Assembly: GCA_963752965.1 (NCBI GenBank)
Contig: CAVWAJ010000010.1
Span: forward strand, 62,001-126,000
Direction: 5' to 3'
Length of the DNA stretch: 64,000 nt
Source: QHXW01 sp963752965
GTDB taxonomy: Bacteria > Acidobacteriota > Terriglobia > Bryobacterales > Bryobacteraceae
The position numbers and the translations under genes are program-made. Under the pieces are notes generated by a model. That model had not been told where the DNA came from and searched no databases. It saw only the letters and a program-made list of their open reading frames with translations. Of this stretch, positions 18,283 to 26,684 are shown piece after piece; the first letter of the stretch is position 1; every line of letters starts with the position of its first letter.

Positions 18283-18527
18283 GAGCTAAAGACTATCACT
18301 TCTGGCGACCCGGATTGAAGCCTACGGGCGCAGGCGCTGCCCTTCTGCTCGGGCGCCGGCTTTTGCTTCAGCGCCCCACTCATACTCTTTTTGGGGGATT
18401 GTGAATCTGGCGCGCGGCGTGCATCATGTCTGTGGCCGGGCAGAGACTGAAAACGCCTCCAGTGGTTCTAGACTCCAGCGGGTTGCCTCGCGGAAGCCAA
18501 CCGGCTTGCTGCACAGTGTGCACGTTT

Positions 18528-19310
18528 TCAATATTCATTCTGCAGTGCGGCTAGCGCGTCATCAGCGGTCTCATAGTCGCCGTTCCAATGAGCCTCAATG
18601 CCTTTCTTAGTGTGGAATACGCGCCAACTCTCCTCGTAGAGAGATCCCCCAAAATTGGCGATGAACGCCTTTTCCTCCGGGGGCAGTCCGCCGACTCTGT
18701 ACTGAATGACCGGGCCTTTTGTTCCTATAACAGGTTCGTCAGCGCCTAGACCGTCGTTGACTCCGTAGATGGCATCACCGATCCAACCGGCAGCCCTGGG
18801 TTGGCCCTTTTCTCTCGCCGCCACCAATTCGTTGATGGCCTGTTGCGCCTGCTCCGGGTCCAACGGCGTGGTGGGCAGATGGTGGCGGATCAGTCCGCCC
18901 AATGTAATGTAGTGGTCCGCTTCGTCGGTAAGAACCTCCTTCAGGATGGCGACGCTGGGTTCGTCGCCCAGTTCTCGTATCTGCTTGCCGTAGTGGGCAA
19001 TGTCACGGCTCTCTTCAAGCTCCAAACGGCGTAGCGCGAGTTCCTGCCCGCCGATGCGGTTAGCAAGCGAACCGGCCTCGCCGGATTCGGAGCCTTCGTA
19101 TTCGGGAACCGGCACCCCAAGACCTGTAAGTCGCGCGGCCCATAGATCGGCATGATGCTTCTCGGCTAGGGCCAGGTTGCGTAACGTGCTGCGACGCTGG
19201 GGATCGTTCTCCTGCTGCGAAAGCGTGTTATATGTGTGGTAGCCACGCATCTCCGCCTGCCAGTTGCTGGCAAGCGCCTCGATCAGATGTTCGGTGTCCC
19301 TGCTCTTCAT
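18528..19310 (-). CDS. Ferritin-like (rubrerythrin/MbfA-type) protein with truncated VIT1 part and foreign tail
   Basis: 260 residues. Residues 8-150 form a four-helix ferritin-like domain. Likely di-iron ligands are Glu20, the EKHH motif at 50-53, the paired glutamates near 99-100 (ELEESRDIAHY) and the DEADH at 129-133. In MbfA/erythrin-vacuolar-transport proteins this domain is followed by a CCC1/VIT1 membrane transporter. Here only its first residues remain (GWIGDAIYGVNDGLGA, 175-190). The protein then switches to an unrelated soluble segment (GPVIQYRVGGLPPEEKAF to the end) with no membrane helix. It may still bind iron but cannot transport it. The fusion looks like a recombination product, or a domain swap that was kept. 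Confidence 0.75.
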   Translation of the reverse strand: MKSRDTEHLIEALASNWQAEMRGYHTYNTLSQQENDPQRRSTLRNLALAEKHHADLWAARLTGLGVPVPEYEGSESGEAGSLANRIGGQELALRRLELEESRDIAHYGKQIRELGDEPSVAILKEVLTDEADHYITLGGLIRHHLPTTPLDPEQAQQAINELVAAREKGQPRAAGWIGDAIYGVNDGLGADEPVIGTKGPVIQYRVGGLPPEEKAFIANFGGSLYEESWRVFHTKKGIEAHWNGDYETADDALAALQNEY

Positions 19311-19336
19311 TTTTCCCTACTTTCTGACCGTCCCCA

Positions 19337-19522
19337 TCATTTTCCAAATCGCCGGTCAATTCTGTCCCGCTTGTCGCGGTTCTCCAGATCCCTTGCCTCT
19401 TTTAGCAGCGCCATGATCTCGGCGTCCTCCTTGGGCGATAAGGGCGTATCACGCCGGGCAGCTCGTTCGACCAGTTCCGCTGCCTTTTTCCTGAGGCGCT
19501 CGATTTCGTCCGTCATAGCCAT
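19337..19522 (-). CDS. Small charged coiled-coil protein
   Basis: 61 residues, almost entirely charged helix: DEIERLRKKAAELVERAARRD, then KEDAEIMALLKEARDLENRDKRDRID. No family recognised. It is in the same direction as, and 26 nt upstream of, the ferritin-like gene, so they are probably co-transcribed. Such short helices often act as adaptor or toxin-antitoxin-like proteins, but there is no partner to support that here. Confidence 0.5.
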   Translation of the reverse strand: MAMTDEIERLRKKAAELVERAARRDTPLSPKEDAEIMALLKEARDLENRDKRDRIDRRFGK

Positions 19523-19552
19523 TCTGCTACCTCGACGGTTTCAACCTGATGT

Positions 19553-20788
19553 CTATCTTTCCCAATGCAGGCGGATCGTGCCAACCGAGACTGGCCCGCG
19601 GTCCGCGTTATAGGCCGGGTTGCGAACATGCTGAAAATCGGCGGTGATCGTCCACTGCTTCGTAGCTTGCCAGGAGTAGTAAGCTTCGACGATATTCTCG
19701 GGCTGGTAGTGATCGAGCCTGCCGTCGCCAATGATGAAGCCCATGCCGCCTTCGGCAAGAAAAACCCGGTGGTCGCCGGATATGTAATTGCGCACGCCGG
19801 CGACGCCAACCTGATCGCGCTTCCGCTTCCACAGCTTCCCGTTGATCGAGATCCCACCACTCAGCGAGCGGTCGATCTCGGTGAATGCCCACGACTCAGT
19901 CTTGCCGTCATTCCACCCGTAGCGGCCGAAAACGCCGATTGCGGAGGTGATGGACTGCTCCATGTTCACGCCGAATCCGTATTTCAGCGTTCCATTCCGG
20001 CGCGTGGGTGCAAGCTCCGGGATTCCGTTCACCCGTGGCGCTTCGCGGTACGTGCCAGCGTCCTCATGGTTGGCGAAGCCGAGTATCCGGACTACCCCCA
20101 AACGCCCCCTCGGCGTGTAGCGGCGCTCCCACTCGACGATATCGCCACGGTTCTTGGCGACCCGGTAATCCAACGTCGGCCCGTTTGCGACGGTCGGTTC
20201 CAGCACGTCTGCCACACGCAGCGACCATTGCTTCATAGTTAGTTCTTCCATGGTGCCCATGGTGTAGCCGCGCGTGTCGGCGGAGTAGTCCCAGGCACCG
20301 TTGTACATCAGAGACCAGTTCATGAACTGCGTGCGCGGATCGTGGCTATAAGCGTTGTTATCGAAGTAGTCGGTGACGGCGAACTTACCGGTTACTGTAG
20401 TAAGCCTCTTGACCGGCACGCTCTCCGCGATCTGGTTAGCTCCGTCTTCCACAAGCTCCGTCTCAGGACTCAACGCCCAGACCGTGCGAACAAACGCCCG
20501 CGCCACGTATAGCGTTGGCGTTGCGCTGGCAACGCGCGGAATCTCGCCGTTGGTGAAGCCGGCGATCCCCGTTACCATGCCGAAGCCTTTGCCGCCTGCC
20601 AGTTCGGGATTCACAACCAGTTCGACATGATGATTGACCCGGAAGCCCAGGAAGATGGTCGCTGTAATCGATGCCCGGCTTTCAGGGTGAGGTGGTAGAC
20701 TGTTTTCGCCTTCGTAAAGCGAGTAGAAGCTTCCGTGGTGCTGACATCCGCCCCGGAAATCCTTGTGGCTTTGCGGCGAGGCGTTCAA
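19553..20788 (-). CDS. OprB-family carbohydrate porin, 5'-truncated
   Basis: 411 residues matching the beta-barrel part of OprB-like carbohydrate-selective porins: FYSLYEGENSLPP, then ATIFLGFRVNHHVELVVNPELAGGKGFG, and the C-terminal GDGRLDHYQPENIVEAYYS and NPAYNADRGPVS segments. Family members begin with a signal peptide and 30-60 more residues. Here the frame starts inside that region and no signal sequence is present, so the product cannot be exported as it stands. The 5' end lies exactly where the next gene on the same strand stops (4-nt overlap), which points to a recombination junction. Probably non-functional. Confidence 0.75.
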   Translation of the reverse strand: MNASPQSHKDFRGGCQHHGSFYSLYEGENSLPPHPESRASITATIFLGFRVNHHVELVVNPELAGGKGFGMVTGIAGFTNGEIPRVASATPTLYVARAFVRTVWALSPETELVEDGANQIAESVPVKRLTTVTGKFAVTDYFDNNAYSHDPRTQFMNWSLMYNGAWDYSADTRGYTMGTMEELTMKQWSLRVADVLEPTVANGPTLDYRVAKNRGDIVEWERRYTPRGRLGVVRILGFANHEDAGTYREAPRVNGIPELAPTRRNGTLKYGFGVNMEQSITSAIGVFGRYGWNDGKTESWAFTEIDRSLSGGISINGKLWKRKRDQVGVAGVRNYISGDHRVFLAEGGMGFIIGDGRLDHYQPENIVEAYYSWQATKQWTITADFQHVRNPAYNADRGPVSVGTIRLHWER

Positions 20789-22419
20789 TCAACGAAACGG
20801 ATCGCTTGAATCGGGTTCTGAAGGCTCACGAACTGCGGAATAGTGTCTGCAAACACTCCGTTAAAATGAGGGTTTACTGGACCTAGACTTCCTGTAACTC
20901 TTATAGCCTCAAGACCACAATGTTCGGGAGTCGCCACAACCACGCCGAACATCACGTCTTCAACCGACCTTGATATGGCAGGGGTTCCGCCAACCCACTC
21001 CCATTCGGCAACGACACGATCATTTTCTCCAGTGGAGTTGTCTAGTCTGGCTATCGGAAAACCTTCGACGGTCCCTATCGCCGGTATCGATAGCCTCCCT
21101 TTGTCCGCCGGGCTGCTTAATGGCCTCACCAGAACCGCCTTCGGAGGACTTGTGGGCGCAGAAATATTTGCCGTTGTCACGAACATTTGAGTTCCGCCGT
21201 TATTCGGCAGGCGGAACGTTGCCCGCAACCTAGTACCGCAGTTGGCACCATTTCCTTCTTCTACCTCCGTTTTGAAGAAGTACTGTGTCAACTCATTAAA
21301 TACTAGGTACATCGTCATGCTCGCACCCTCGACGCCGCCATTCGTTAACAACTTCGCATTAAGCGCCACACTTCGTGAGACAGTCACAGGAAGCGGGCTA
21401 CAATGGGAACCCCAAGCCTGGAAAGACGCATCAAACCTCACATCCGCCACGACAACCGCTGGGCCAATGGGGTCAACATTGGTGGACTCCTCTGTGGCAC
21501 TTTGTTGTATGGAAAGCCAAGCCCAGATCGGAGTTGTCTGGTTGACATAAAGAGCCACCATTGACACCATTGCCCGCACATTCTTTATGCGTAGGTTCAG
21601 TTCAGAAGAATCGAGCGTGACGCGCCGAAAGACAAGCCCATTGGGTTCGATAAGCTCTCCCGGCAGTCTGATCGGACTTCCATCAATCGACAGGTGTGCA
21701 TCCGTCAGGCCGCCGTTTACCTGCTGATTCGTAACGCGAACAGCCAAGAACAGACGAATATCATAGGTACCAGAAGGATAGCCTACAATGGCTAGCTGTA
21801 TTTCCCCCACGCTATCGTTCACGCTTGTGGCACGTACTATTGCCGGTACAGCCGTCACGGAGATTTGAGGTAACCGTGGCGCTGGGTTGGCGTTCATTAC
21901 GGATGCAAACAAATCCTTGAGGGCTTCATATCTGAATTCTGATGATGAAGCGTAGTCACGGTAGAGTACATGCGGAGCAATCTGCTCTTTGAACGCCAAA
22001 ACCTTGCCCCACTGATGTGCCTCGTCTGATGACTGCGGGCTGTAAGGTTCCTGCTTGAAATAAAGCATGATCCAAGGCTTCCCGCTTGTCATCCTCGCAC
22101 CCTTAGCAAGTTGGATTTCATGCTCAGTGCCTGACTTTCCGCTTGTGCCTGCTGTTCCGAAACGCTTCCAGAAGACTCCCACTAGTATGTCGGCTTCTTC
22201 GGGCTTCAAGATGCTATCGATCCATGCCTGAGTACCTTCGGGATCGAATGCCGGATAGACATCTGTTTTCCAATTAGCAATTTCCAGCATGACGTTCCTG
22301 CCTGCCTCGTGGAGAAGTCGATTTACATCTTGGATAACTTGCCGCAACGCCAACACCTCGGCTTCGACATCACTGGGGGATACAACCACCACTTGCAGCA
22401 CTTGTTTAGTAGACGCCAT
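20785..22419 (-). CDS. TIR-like/DUF4062-like effector domain protein with beta-rich C-terminus
   Basis: 544 residues from the ATG at 22419. Residues 7-170 form a TIR-like (STALD/DUF4062-type) domain: VVVSPSDVEAE at 11-21, ADILVGVFWKRFGT at about 76-89, then SGTEHEIQLAKGA with Glu99/Glu101 where these folds place a catalytic glutamate, and KPWIMLYFKQ. Proteins with this domain act in bacterial anti-phage or self/non-self systems, often as NAD-degrading effectors. The remaining 370 residues are rich in beta strands (VVVADVRFDASFQ, ATFRLPNNGGTQMFV) and match nothing I know; they may be a sensor. There is no obvious STAND ATPase or nucleotide cyclase partner beside it. Function inferred from fold only. 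Confidence 0.6.
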   Translation of the reverse strand: MASTKQVLQVVVVSPSDVEAEVLALRQVIQDVNRLLHEAGRNVMLEIANWKTDVYPAFDPEGTQAWIDSILKPEEADILVGVFWKRFGTAGTSGKSGTEHEIQLAKGARMTSGKPWIMLYFKQEPYSPQSSDEAHQWGKVLAFKEQIAPHVLYRDYASSSEFRYEALKDLFASVMNANPAPRLPQISVTAVPAIVRATSVNDSVGEIQLAIVGYPSGTYDIRLFLAVRVTNQQVNGGLTDAHLSIDGSPIRLPGELIEPNGLVFRRVTLDSSELNLRIKNVRAMVSMVALYVNQTTPIWAWLSIQQSATEESTNVDPIGPAVVVADVRFDASFQAWGSHCSPLPVTVSRSVALNAKLLTNGGVEGASMTMYLVFNELTQYFFKTEVEEGNGANCGTRLRATFRLPNNGGTQMFVTTANISAPTSPPKAVLVRPLSSPADKGRLSIPAIGTVEGFPIARLDNSTGENDRVVAEWEWVGGTPAISRSVEDVMFGVVVATPEHCGLEAIRVTGSLGPVNPHFNGVFADTIPQFVSLQNPIQAIRFVD

Positions 22420-22542
22420 TTGCCATAAGAATCTATCATGCCGCCCAGCGGCCAGCAAGCAGAAACGTTGCCCCAATCTGTACCCCCTGTCAGAGTGTGT
22501 TTTTTATATAACTTACCTCTGGTACACTTCGGGAAAAGAGAG

Positions 22543-23721
22543 TCATGGTAGCCGAGCAGCAGTCAGTAGCTCTTGGGCGCGCTGGGTAAGCTTCCAGGTC
22601 GGGTTGTTCTCGACCAGCCCCAACTCTTGCAACTCCTCCAATTGCCTATCCCGGACGCTTCGGGAAATGGGGAGGTGGTCAACGTCGGCACCACGAATGA
22701 GGGCCAGCAGAAGTTGGCGGCGGGTATCGGAGATGCAATCTGTGGCCACACGGAAGGTGTCCCGCAGATCGGCCTCGGCAACTTCGGCGCGGCGATTCAA
22801 CGCAGCGATGCCTTTGGCGATGGCGGCAAGACCCTGCGACAGGCGGGTGTTGGCTTCGGGTTCAGGGGCGTATTCAATCTCGCGGTTCCCGTAGTTGTTG
22901 CGGAAGACGTGGGTCCTGGCAAGGGCCACAACCTCAGCGAGGCTTGCAATCCGTGTACGCATGGCGTTGGGGAGGGTGACTTCAGCGTCGGTGGAGCCAT
23001 CAAAGATCCCCTTCACCGCCGTGCGGAGTTCTCCTCGGATCTTCTCGCCCCGTCCCTGTTGATCGATGGCCCACTCGCCCGCCTGCTCATCGGTGCGATG
23101 CCAGCGGAGTTGCATGAAGCGCTCACCGAGGGTGGAGAAGATGGCGTAGTAGCGGTCCAGCACGGGGGTGACTGCCGCCACGATGCTCACGCGGCCATTC
23201 CAAATCTTCGTCACGCCGGTGCCGAAGTCACGCCGAAATTGGCCGTCGTGGATCTCGCGAAGCTGGCTGAGAATGACGCTCCGCTTGTCCCGCCGCATGG
23301 CAAGGACGGTGGTGAAGTCTTTGACGAGCAGGATCGCATTGCCGGTGGTGGTGTAGGTGTTGCCATCCTGCGTTGTTGGACCAAGCTTCTCCAGCAGGCC
23401 GGGGTCTTTGTGGCCGTGGAATCCGCTGAGGAAGGTGTTCTCGGTGACATCGCCAATTGCCTGCACCTCCGGTAACCCGCAAGCGCCCATGATGGTCATA
23501 GTTGTCTTGCCAGCGCCGGGGGGTGCCACGACGAACAGCCACGCCGGGGTGCCGATCCCCAGGTAGTGAGCTTTGATGGTCCCCATTGCGATGCGAATGG
23601 CTTGGAGATCGGGTTTGTAGAACCAGCGCTCCAGGACCTTGCGCAGCGGGTTGAATGGGTCTTCGGGCAGTCTAGCCGCCGGAACGACTTGACGAGGAGC
23701 GTCTTCTATATGTCCGCGCAT
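22543..23721 (-). CDS. P-loop ATPase with C-terminal winged-helix segment
   Basis: 392 residues. Walker A is APPGAGKTT at 66-74 and a Walker-B-like strand is ILLVKDF near 130-136. The region between them (GFHGHKDPGLLEKLG) and VSIVAAVTP resemble phage- or plasmid-type DNA-processing ATPases and helicase-like proteins. The C-terminal 60 residues (RQLLLALIRGADVDHLPIS...LQELGLVENN) look like a winged helix. The first codons, including the ATG, come from the end of an IS630 element. Without it the frame reads back to the stop of the upstream HTH gene with no ATG, GTG or TTG, so the native start is unclear and the protein may be slightly truncated. Role probably linked to a mobile element. Confidence 0.6.
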   Translation of the reverse strand: MRGHIEDAPRQVVPAARLPEDPFNPLRKVLERWFYKPDLQAIRIAMGTIKAHYLGIGTPAWLFVVAPPGAGKTTMTIMGACGLPEVQAIGDVTENTFLSGFHGHKDPGLLEKLGPTTQDGNTYTTTGNAILLVKDFTTVLAMRRDKRSVILSQLREIHDGQFRRDFGTGVTKIWNGRVSIVAAVTPVLDRYYAIFSTLGERFMQLRWHRTDEQAGEWAIDQQGRGEKIRGELRTAVKGIFDGSTDAEVTLPNAMRTRIASLAEVVALARTHVFRNNYGNREIEYAPEPEANTRLSQGLAAIAKGIAALNRRAEVAEADLRDTFRVATDCISDTRRQLLLALIRGADVDHLPISRSVRDRQLEELQELGLVENNPTWKLTQRAQELLTAARLP

Positions 23722-24850
23722 AATTAAAGGGACATAACGGTCAACAAAAAGAAGTCAGATAAGATCGGATCAGTTGGGGGTGCGACTGCATCTCCCCAAA
23801 GACGCGTGTCAGCGTAGCGAGTAATGCGTCCAGGCCGCCGAAGAAACGGTTGTGCGTCCCAGTCCTCCGGGTGTGCTGCCACAGGCGCTCGGTAGGGTTC
23901 AGTTCCGGCGAATAGGGCGGCAACTGATGCACTTCCAGCCAATGTCGGTTGGACTTGAACCATGCCCAGACCTCGACGTCCTTGTGGTAGGAGGCGTTGT
24001 CCTGAATCAGGACCGCTCCCTGGCGGCGGTATCGCCGAGCCAGTTGTTCGAGAAAGCCGAGGTACGTGGTGGCATTGAAGACTGTGTCCTGGCGATAATC
24101 GAACCGCGTGCGCCAAAGTTCGATGGCGCCGAGGATCTTCACGTTCTTGCGTTCTCCCGTCACGGGAACTTCCGGTGGGCAACCCACGCGGCTCCAGGTG
24201 GCGTGGAGTGTCGAATCTTGCCGGAAGCTGGCTTCGTCGGTGAAGATCAGCGCCCAGTGTCGCGATTGGGCTTTTTTTTAAGGGCGGGATAGGTACGGCG
24301 GTGCCATCGGTCCTGCGCCGCGGCATCGGCGCGCGCCAGCACGCGGCGGGGTCGCTGCACCGAAAACCCCCAGCCGTGCAGCAGTTTGCGCACATGGCCC
24401 GGATGATACTGAACCCGGAACTCCTCCTCGATCACCCAGGCAATCATGGGGGACGTCCAGATGCCGCTGTCCAGACCGTAAGCTACAGGACCACTGTCGA
24501 GAATGTCTCCTAACTGTTGCTGTTGCTTCTCGGTCAGCTCCGATGGCCGACCGGAGCGATACCCTTCCAGCAGACCATCGATTCCCTCGGTCTGATAACG
24601 CTTGAGCCACTCAGACACCTTGGATCGTGGCGCCTGCAGGATCTCCGCCAGTTCGCCACTGGTATGCCCTTCCGAATTCATCACCACCGCGCGCAATCGC
24701 TTCGCCACGCGGTAGGCCCCATCTCTTTCCGCTTCCTTGCTCAAGCGGGTCAATCGCTGATGAGTGCTGGGATGTAACCGCAACAAGCGTGGCACCATAG
24801 GCCCTCCGATCCCAGTATGCCACAGATGTCCCGTTAATTATGCGCGGATG
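23711..24850 (-). mobile_element. IS630-family insertion sequence with frameshifted transposase
   Basis: Imperfect terminal inverted repeats share TCCGCGCATAATTAA-N-GGGACAT at both ends (left from 23713, right ending near 24848). A TA dinucleotide flanks each end (23709-23710 and 24851-24852), as expected for IS630. It lies between the excisionase-like HTH gene and the ATPase gene and supplies the latter's first codons. It is a different subfamily from the IS630 at 16780. Confidence 0.88.
23741..24798 (-). CDS. IS630 family transposase, two frames joined by -1 frameshift
   Basis: The first frame (24798 to 24247) encodes the DNA-binding part with two HTH segments (TSGELAEILQAPRSKVSEWLKRY, then FRVQYHPGHVRKLLHGWGF). 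It ends shortly after a run of eight A residues on the minus strand (near 24270-24280). A -1 slip there continues as AQSRHWALIFTDEASFRQDS and gives the DDE domain: FTDEASF, VLIQDNASYH and PELNPTERLW. A-run slippage is the normal way many IS630 elements make full-length transposase, so this is read as programmed rather than a decayed gene. Joined length is about 350 residues. Confidence 0.85.
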
Positions 24851-24863
24851 TATAGCGCCACCA

Positions 24864-25052
24864 TCATCGTGCGGCACCTGCGGGCTGCACGCGGTTGGCT
24901 TCCAAGTATGAATCCAGATCTGGCTCGCTATACCTGACCAACCTCCCCACCCGGCAATAGGCTGGTCCCTTGCCGAGTAACCTCCATTTCCGAAGTGCCG
25001 CCACCGAGCAACACAGATACCGCGATGCTTCTTTTTCGTCTATTAGTGCCAT
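24864..25052 (-). CDS. Excisionase/AlpA-like helix-turn-helix protein
   Basis: 62 residues containing a MerR-like/excisionase HTH (LIDEKEASRYLCCSVAALRKW) and the wing RLVRYSEPDLDSYLEANR, the common HTH_17 pattern. These small proteins act as recombination directionality factors or mobile-element regulators. It lies upstream of the P-loop ATPase gene, now separated from it by an IS630 element. Before the insertion the two were adjacent in the same frame, separated only by this gene's TGA. Confidence 0.85.
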   Translation of the reverse strand: MALIDEKEASRYLCCSVAALRKWRLLGKGPAYCRVGRLVRYSEPDLDSYLEANRVQPAGAAR

Positions 25053-25167
25053 TTCGCCCCTCCGTCACCGGCCTGCAATCGACCTTAGCTTCTCTTATTT
25101 TAGAAGAGAGGCACGGAAAGCGTAAGATCCAATGAATTGTGCAGCCAATTATTGGATGGGACAATAA

Positions 25168-25767
25168 TTACTGGCGGAAAAGATTGTCCCGTGTCGCGCG
25201 CTGCTGGCGAGCGATTTTGTTGGTGATGTTGTTGTAGGCGGCTGCGACCGTGGCCTTCTTGGTCCCGAGCTTCTTGGCAATCTGGCCAGTGGTCTTACCC
25301 GCCCGCTTCATGCGAAGCACTTCCTGTTCGATGTATACGCCGTCCTTGGGCCGTGGTCCACGCTTGGTGCGCTTGTCTGGGTTGCGAACACGCTCAATCC
25401 ACGCGGCAAGGTTTTCTAGTGTGCCCTTGTGGTTTGTGATGAGGAGTTGTCGCAAGGCTGCTGTGGCCACGCGGTCGGCGAGAATCTCGTCCAGGCGACC
25501 GGCCCAAAGGAGCATCCCGATGTAAGAGGGGTGTTGCGCCTCAGCGATAGCTTCAGCTTCGGAATGGCCATATTCGATCCATCCATCGACGATCCAGCGG
25601 TCACCCTGGTAGTTCTTGAATGTTTCTAGGTCGTTCTGGGCCTGCTCCGGCGGGTCTTGGATCTCACGGTCGTAGCAATTCCAGCAGATGCCCTTCCTGG
25701 CCAGCCGGTGGCCACAGTCAAAGCAGTAGGGGCGACCTGACCTCGGGTCGGTAATGGGGTCTGGCAT
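25168..25767 (-). CDS. Zinc-ribbon and HTH protein, hypothetical
   Basis: 199 residues. The N-terminus has a four-cysteine ribbon (YCFDCGHRLARKGICWNC). The middle is helical (DRVATAALRQLLITNHKGTL). The C-terminus carries a resolvase-like HTH: VLRMKRAGKTTGQIAKKLGTKKATVAAAYNN. It probably binds DNA. It is the first gene of a minus-strand set with the excisionase-like HTH and ATPase genes, which suggests a mobile-element regulation or replication module. No specific family recognised. Confidence 0.6.
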   Translation of the reverse strand: MPDPITDPRSGRPYCFDCGHRLARKGICWNCYDREIQDPPEQAQNDLETFKNYQGDRWIVDGWIEYGHSEAEAIAEAQHPSYIGMLLWAGRLDEILADRVATAALRQLLITNHKGTLENLAAWIERVRNPDKRTKRGPRPKDGVYIEQEVLRMKRAGKTTGQIAKKLGTKKATVAAAYNNITNKIARQQRATRDNLFRQ

Positions 25768-25877
25768 AACGGTATTCTATGACGTTCCGGCTAAGGGATT
25801 GGTCGTCCAAGGCTGGCAAAACGGTTCCTGCGGCGTCTATTGCGCGGGAATCGGACTTCTACGCGACGATCTTGACT

Positions 25878-25915
25878 CAGAGAAGAAAGGCCCGGACAGC
25901 GGAGGAAACCGGGCC
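25878..25915 (-). terminator. Intrinsic terminator-like hairpin
   Basis: GGCCCGG (25889-25895) pairs with CCGGGCC (25909-25915) around a 13-nt loop. Read on the minus strand the stem is followed by TTTCTTCTCT. No minus-strand gene ends just before it, so it may mark the old upstream end of this set or be a relic. Confidence 0.4.
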
Positions 25916-26104
25916 TCAGGAGGGAGATGCTAAGAGGATTTCCAATTTACCTGGTGGGCCGCCCGAGAGCAAGCAATCTTTTGGCCCGCAGTAGCAGCAT
26001 CTTTCGATACCATTGCTCAGCCGAAGAGCCTTAGACTGATAAGCAGAGCCACCATGAACCTCCGAGAGCGTTGACTTCGGGTGCTCCCTCGCCATACTGG
26101 ACCT

Positions 26105-26302
26105 ATGTTTCGCAAGCGCCGCGAGGAGGATGAAATCCTCCGATGTTCATTTTGCAGCAAAACCCACGACCAGGTAGAAACGCTCATCTCAAACCCATCG
26201 GACCATTCCAGCCGAGTGTATATTTGCAATGAGTGCGTCGCCTTGTGCAACGCCGTCTTGGAAGAGCACCAGAAGGCGAAGTCGGCCAGCGCAGGGTGGT
26301 AG
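26105..26302 (+). CDS. Stand-alone ClpX-type C4 zinc-finger protein
   Basis: 65 residues from the ATG at 26105. CSFCSKTHDQVETLISNP and VYICNECVALCNAVLEEH reproduce the N-terminal zinc-binding domain of ClpX, with two CxxC pairs about 25 residues apart and the I-C-N-E-C-V signature. The AAA+ part of ClpX is entirely absent. In ClpX this domain dimerises and docks adaptors and substrates, so a free copy could act as an adaptor or decoy for the Clp protease. That is inference. It is in a plus-strand set with the next two small genes. Confidence 0.75.
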   Translation: MFRKRREEDEILRCSFCSKTHDQVETLISNPSDHSSRVYICNECVALCNAVLEEHQKAKSASAGW

Positions 26303-26374
26303 GCCGCAAACTGGCGTCTGCCCCGACCCTGGTGTCGCTTGCAGCCCGGCCTCCCGAAGATCCATACTCCCAGC

Positions 26375-26578
26375 ATGAGCCTCAAAAGTGCAGCGTTGCT
26401 GGCGCTGGCAGGAACGGGCCTGCTGACGTTTGTCTTGCTCGCGGGTTTGATTGGGAATGGCTGGGGTCTGATCGATGGCGTCGTTCCGGCGGTCAGCTTC
26501 CTGGCATCCCTCATTCACGCAGTGGCAGGCACGAGCGTGGTGGTGTTCTTCTACGCCTTCCACAAGGCGCAGCGGTGA
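26375..26578 (+). CDS. Small two-helix membrane protein
   Basis: 67 residues from the ATG at 26375. Two hydrophobic helices, ALLALAGTGLLTFVLLAGLIG and AVSFLASLIHAVAGTSVVVFFYAF, are joined by a short turn. No family recognised. It follows the ClpX-type zinc-finger gene by 72 nt on the same strand. Confidence 0.55.
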   Translation: MSLKSAALLALAGTGLLTFVLLAGLIGNGWGLIDGVVPAVSFLASLIHAVAGTSVVVFFYAFHKAQR

Positions 26579-26684
26579 TTTCGCCAATTCCCGCTTAGCG
26601 CTGCTGATCGTCGCCGGTTCGCCTGGTGATACAATCTGGACGGTCAAGGCGAAGTCGAAAACTAGTTTGACAAGGACGGTACGC

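Noticed and set aside
22573..23475. 300-residue plus-strand open frame opposite the ATPase gene
   Set aside because: The minus frame has Walker motifs; this frame is its glycine/valine-rich shadow.
23741..24798. Reading the split IS630 transposase as a pseudogene
   Set aside because: The break lies on a run of eight A residues and all DDE residues are present, which fits programmed frameshifting.
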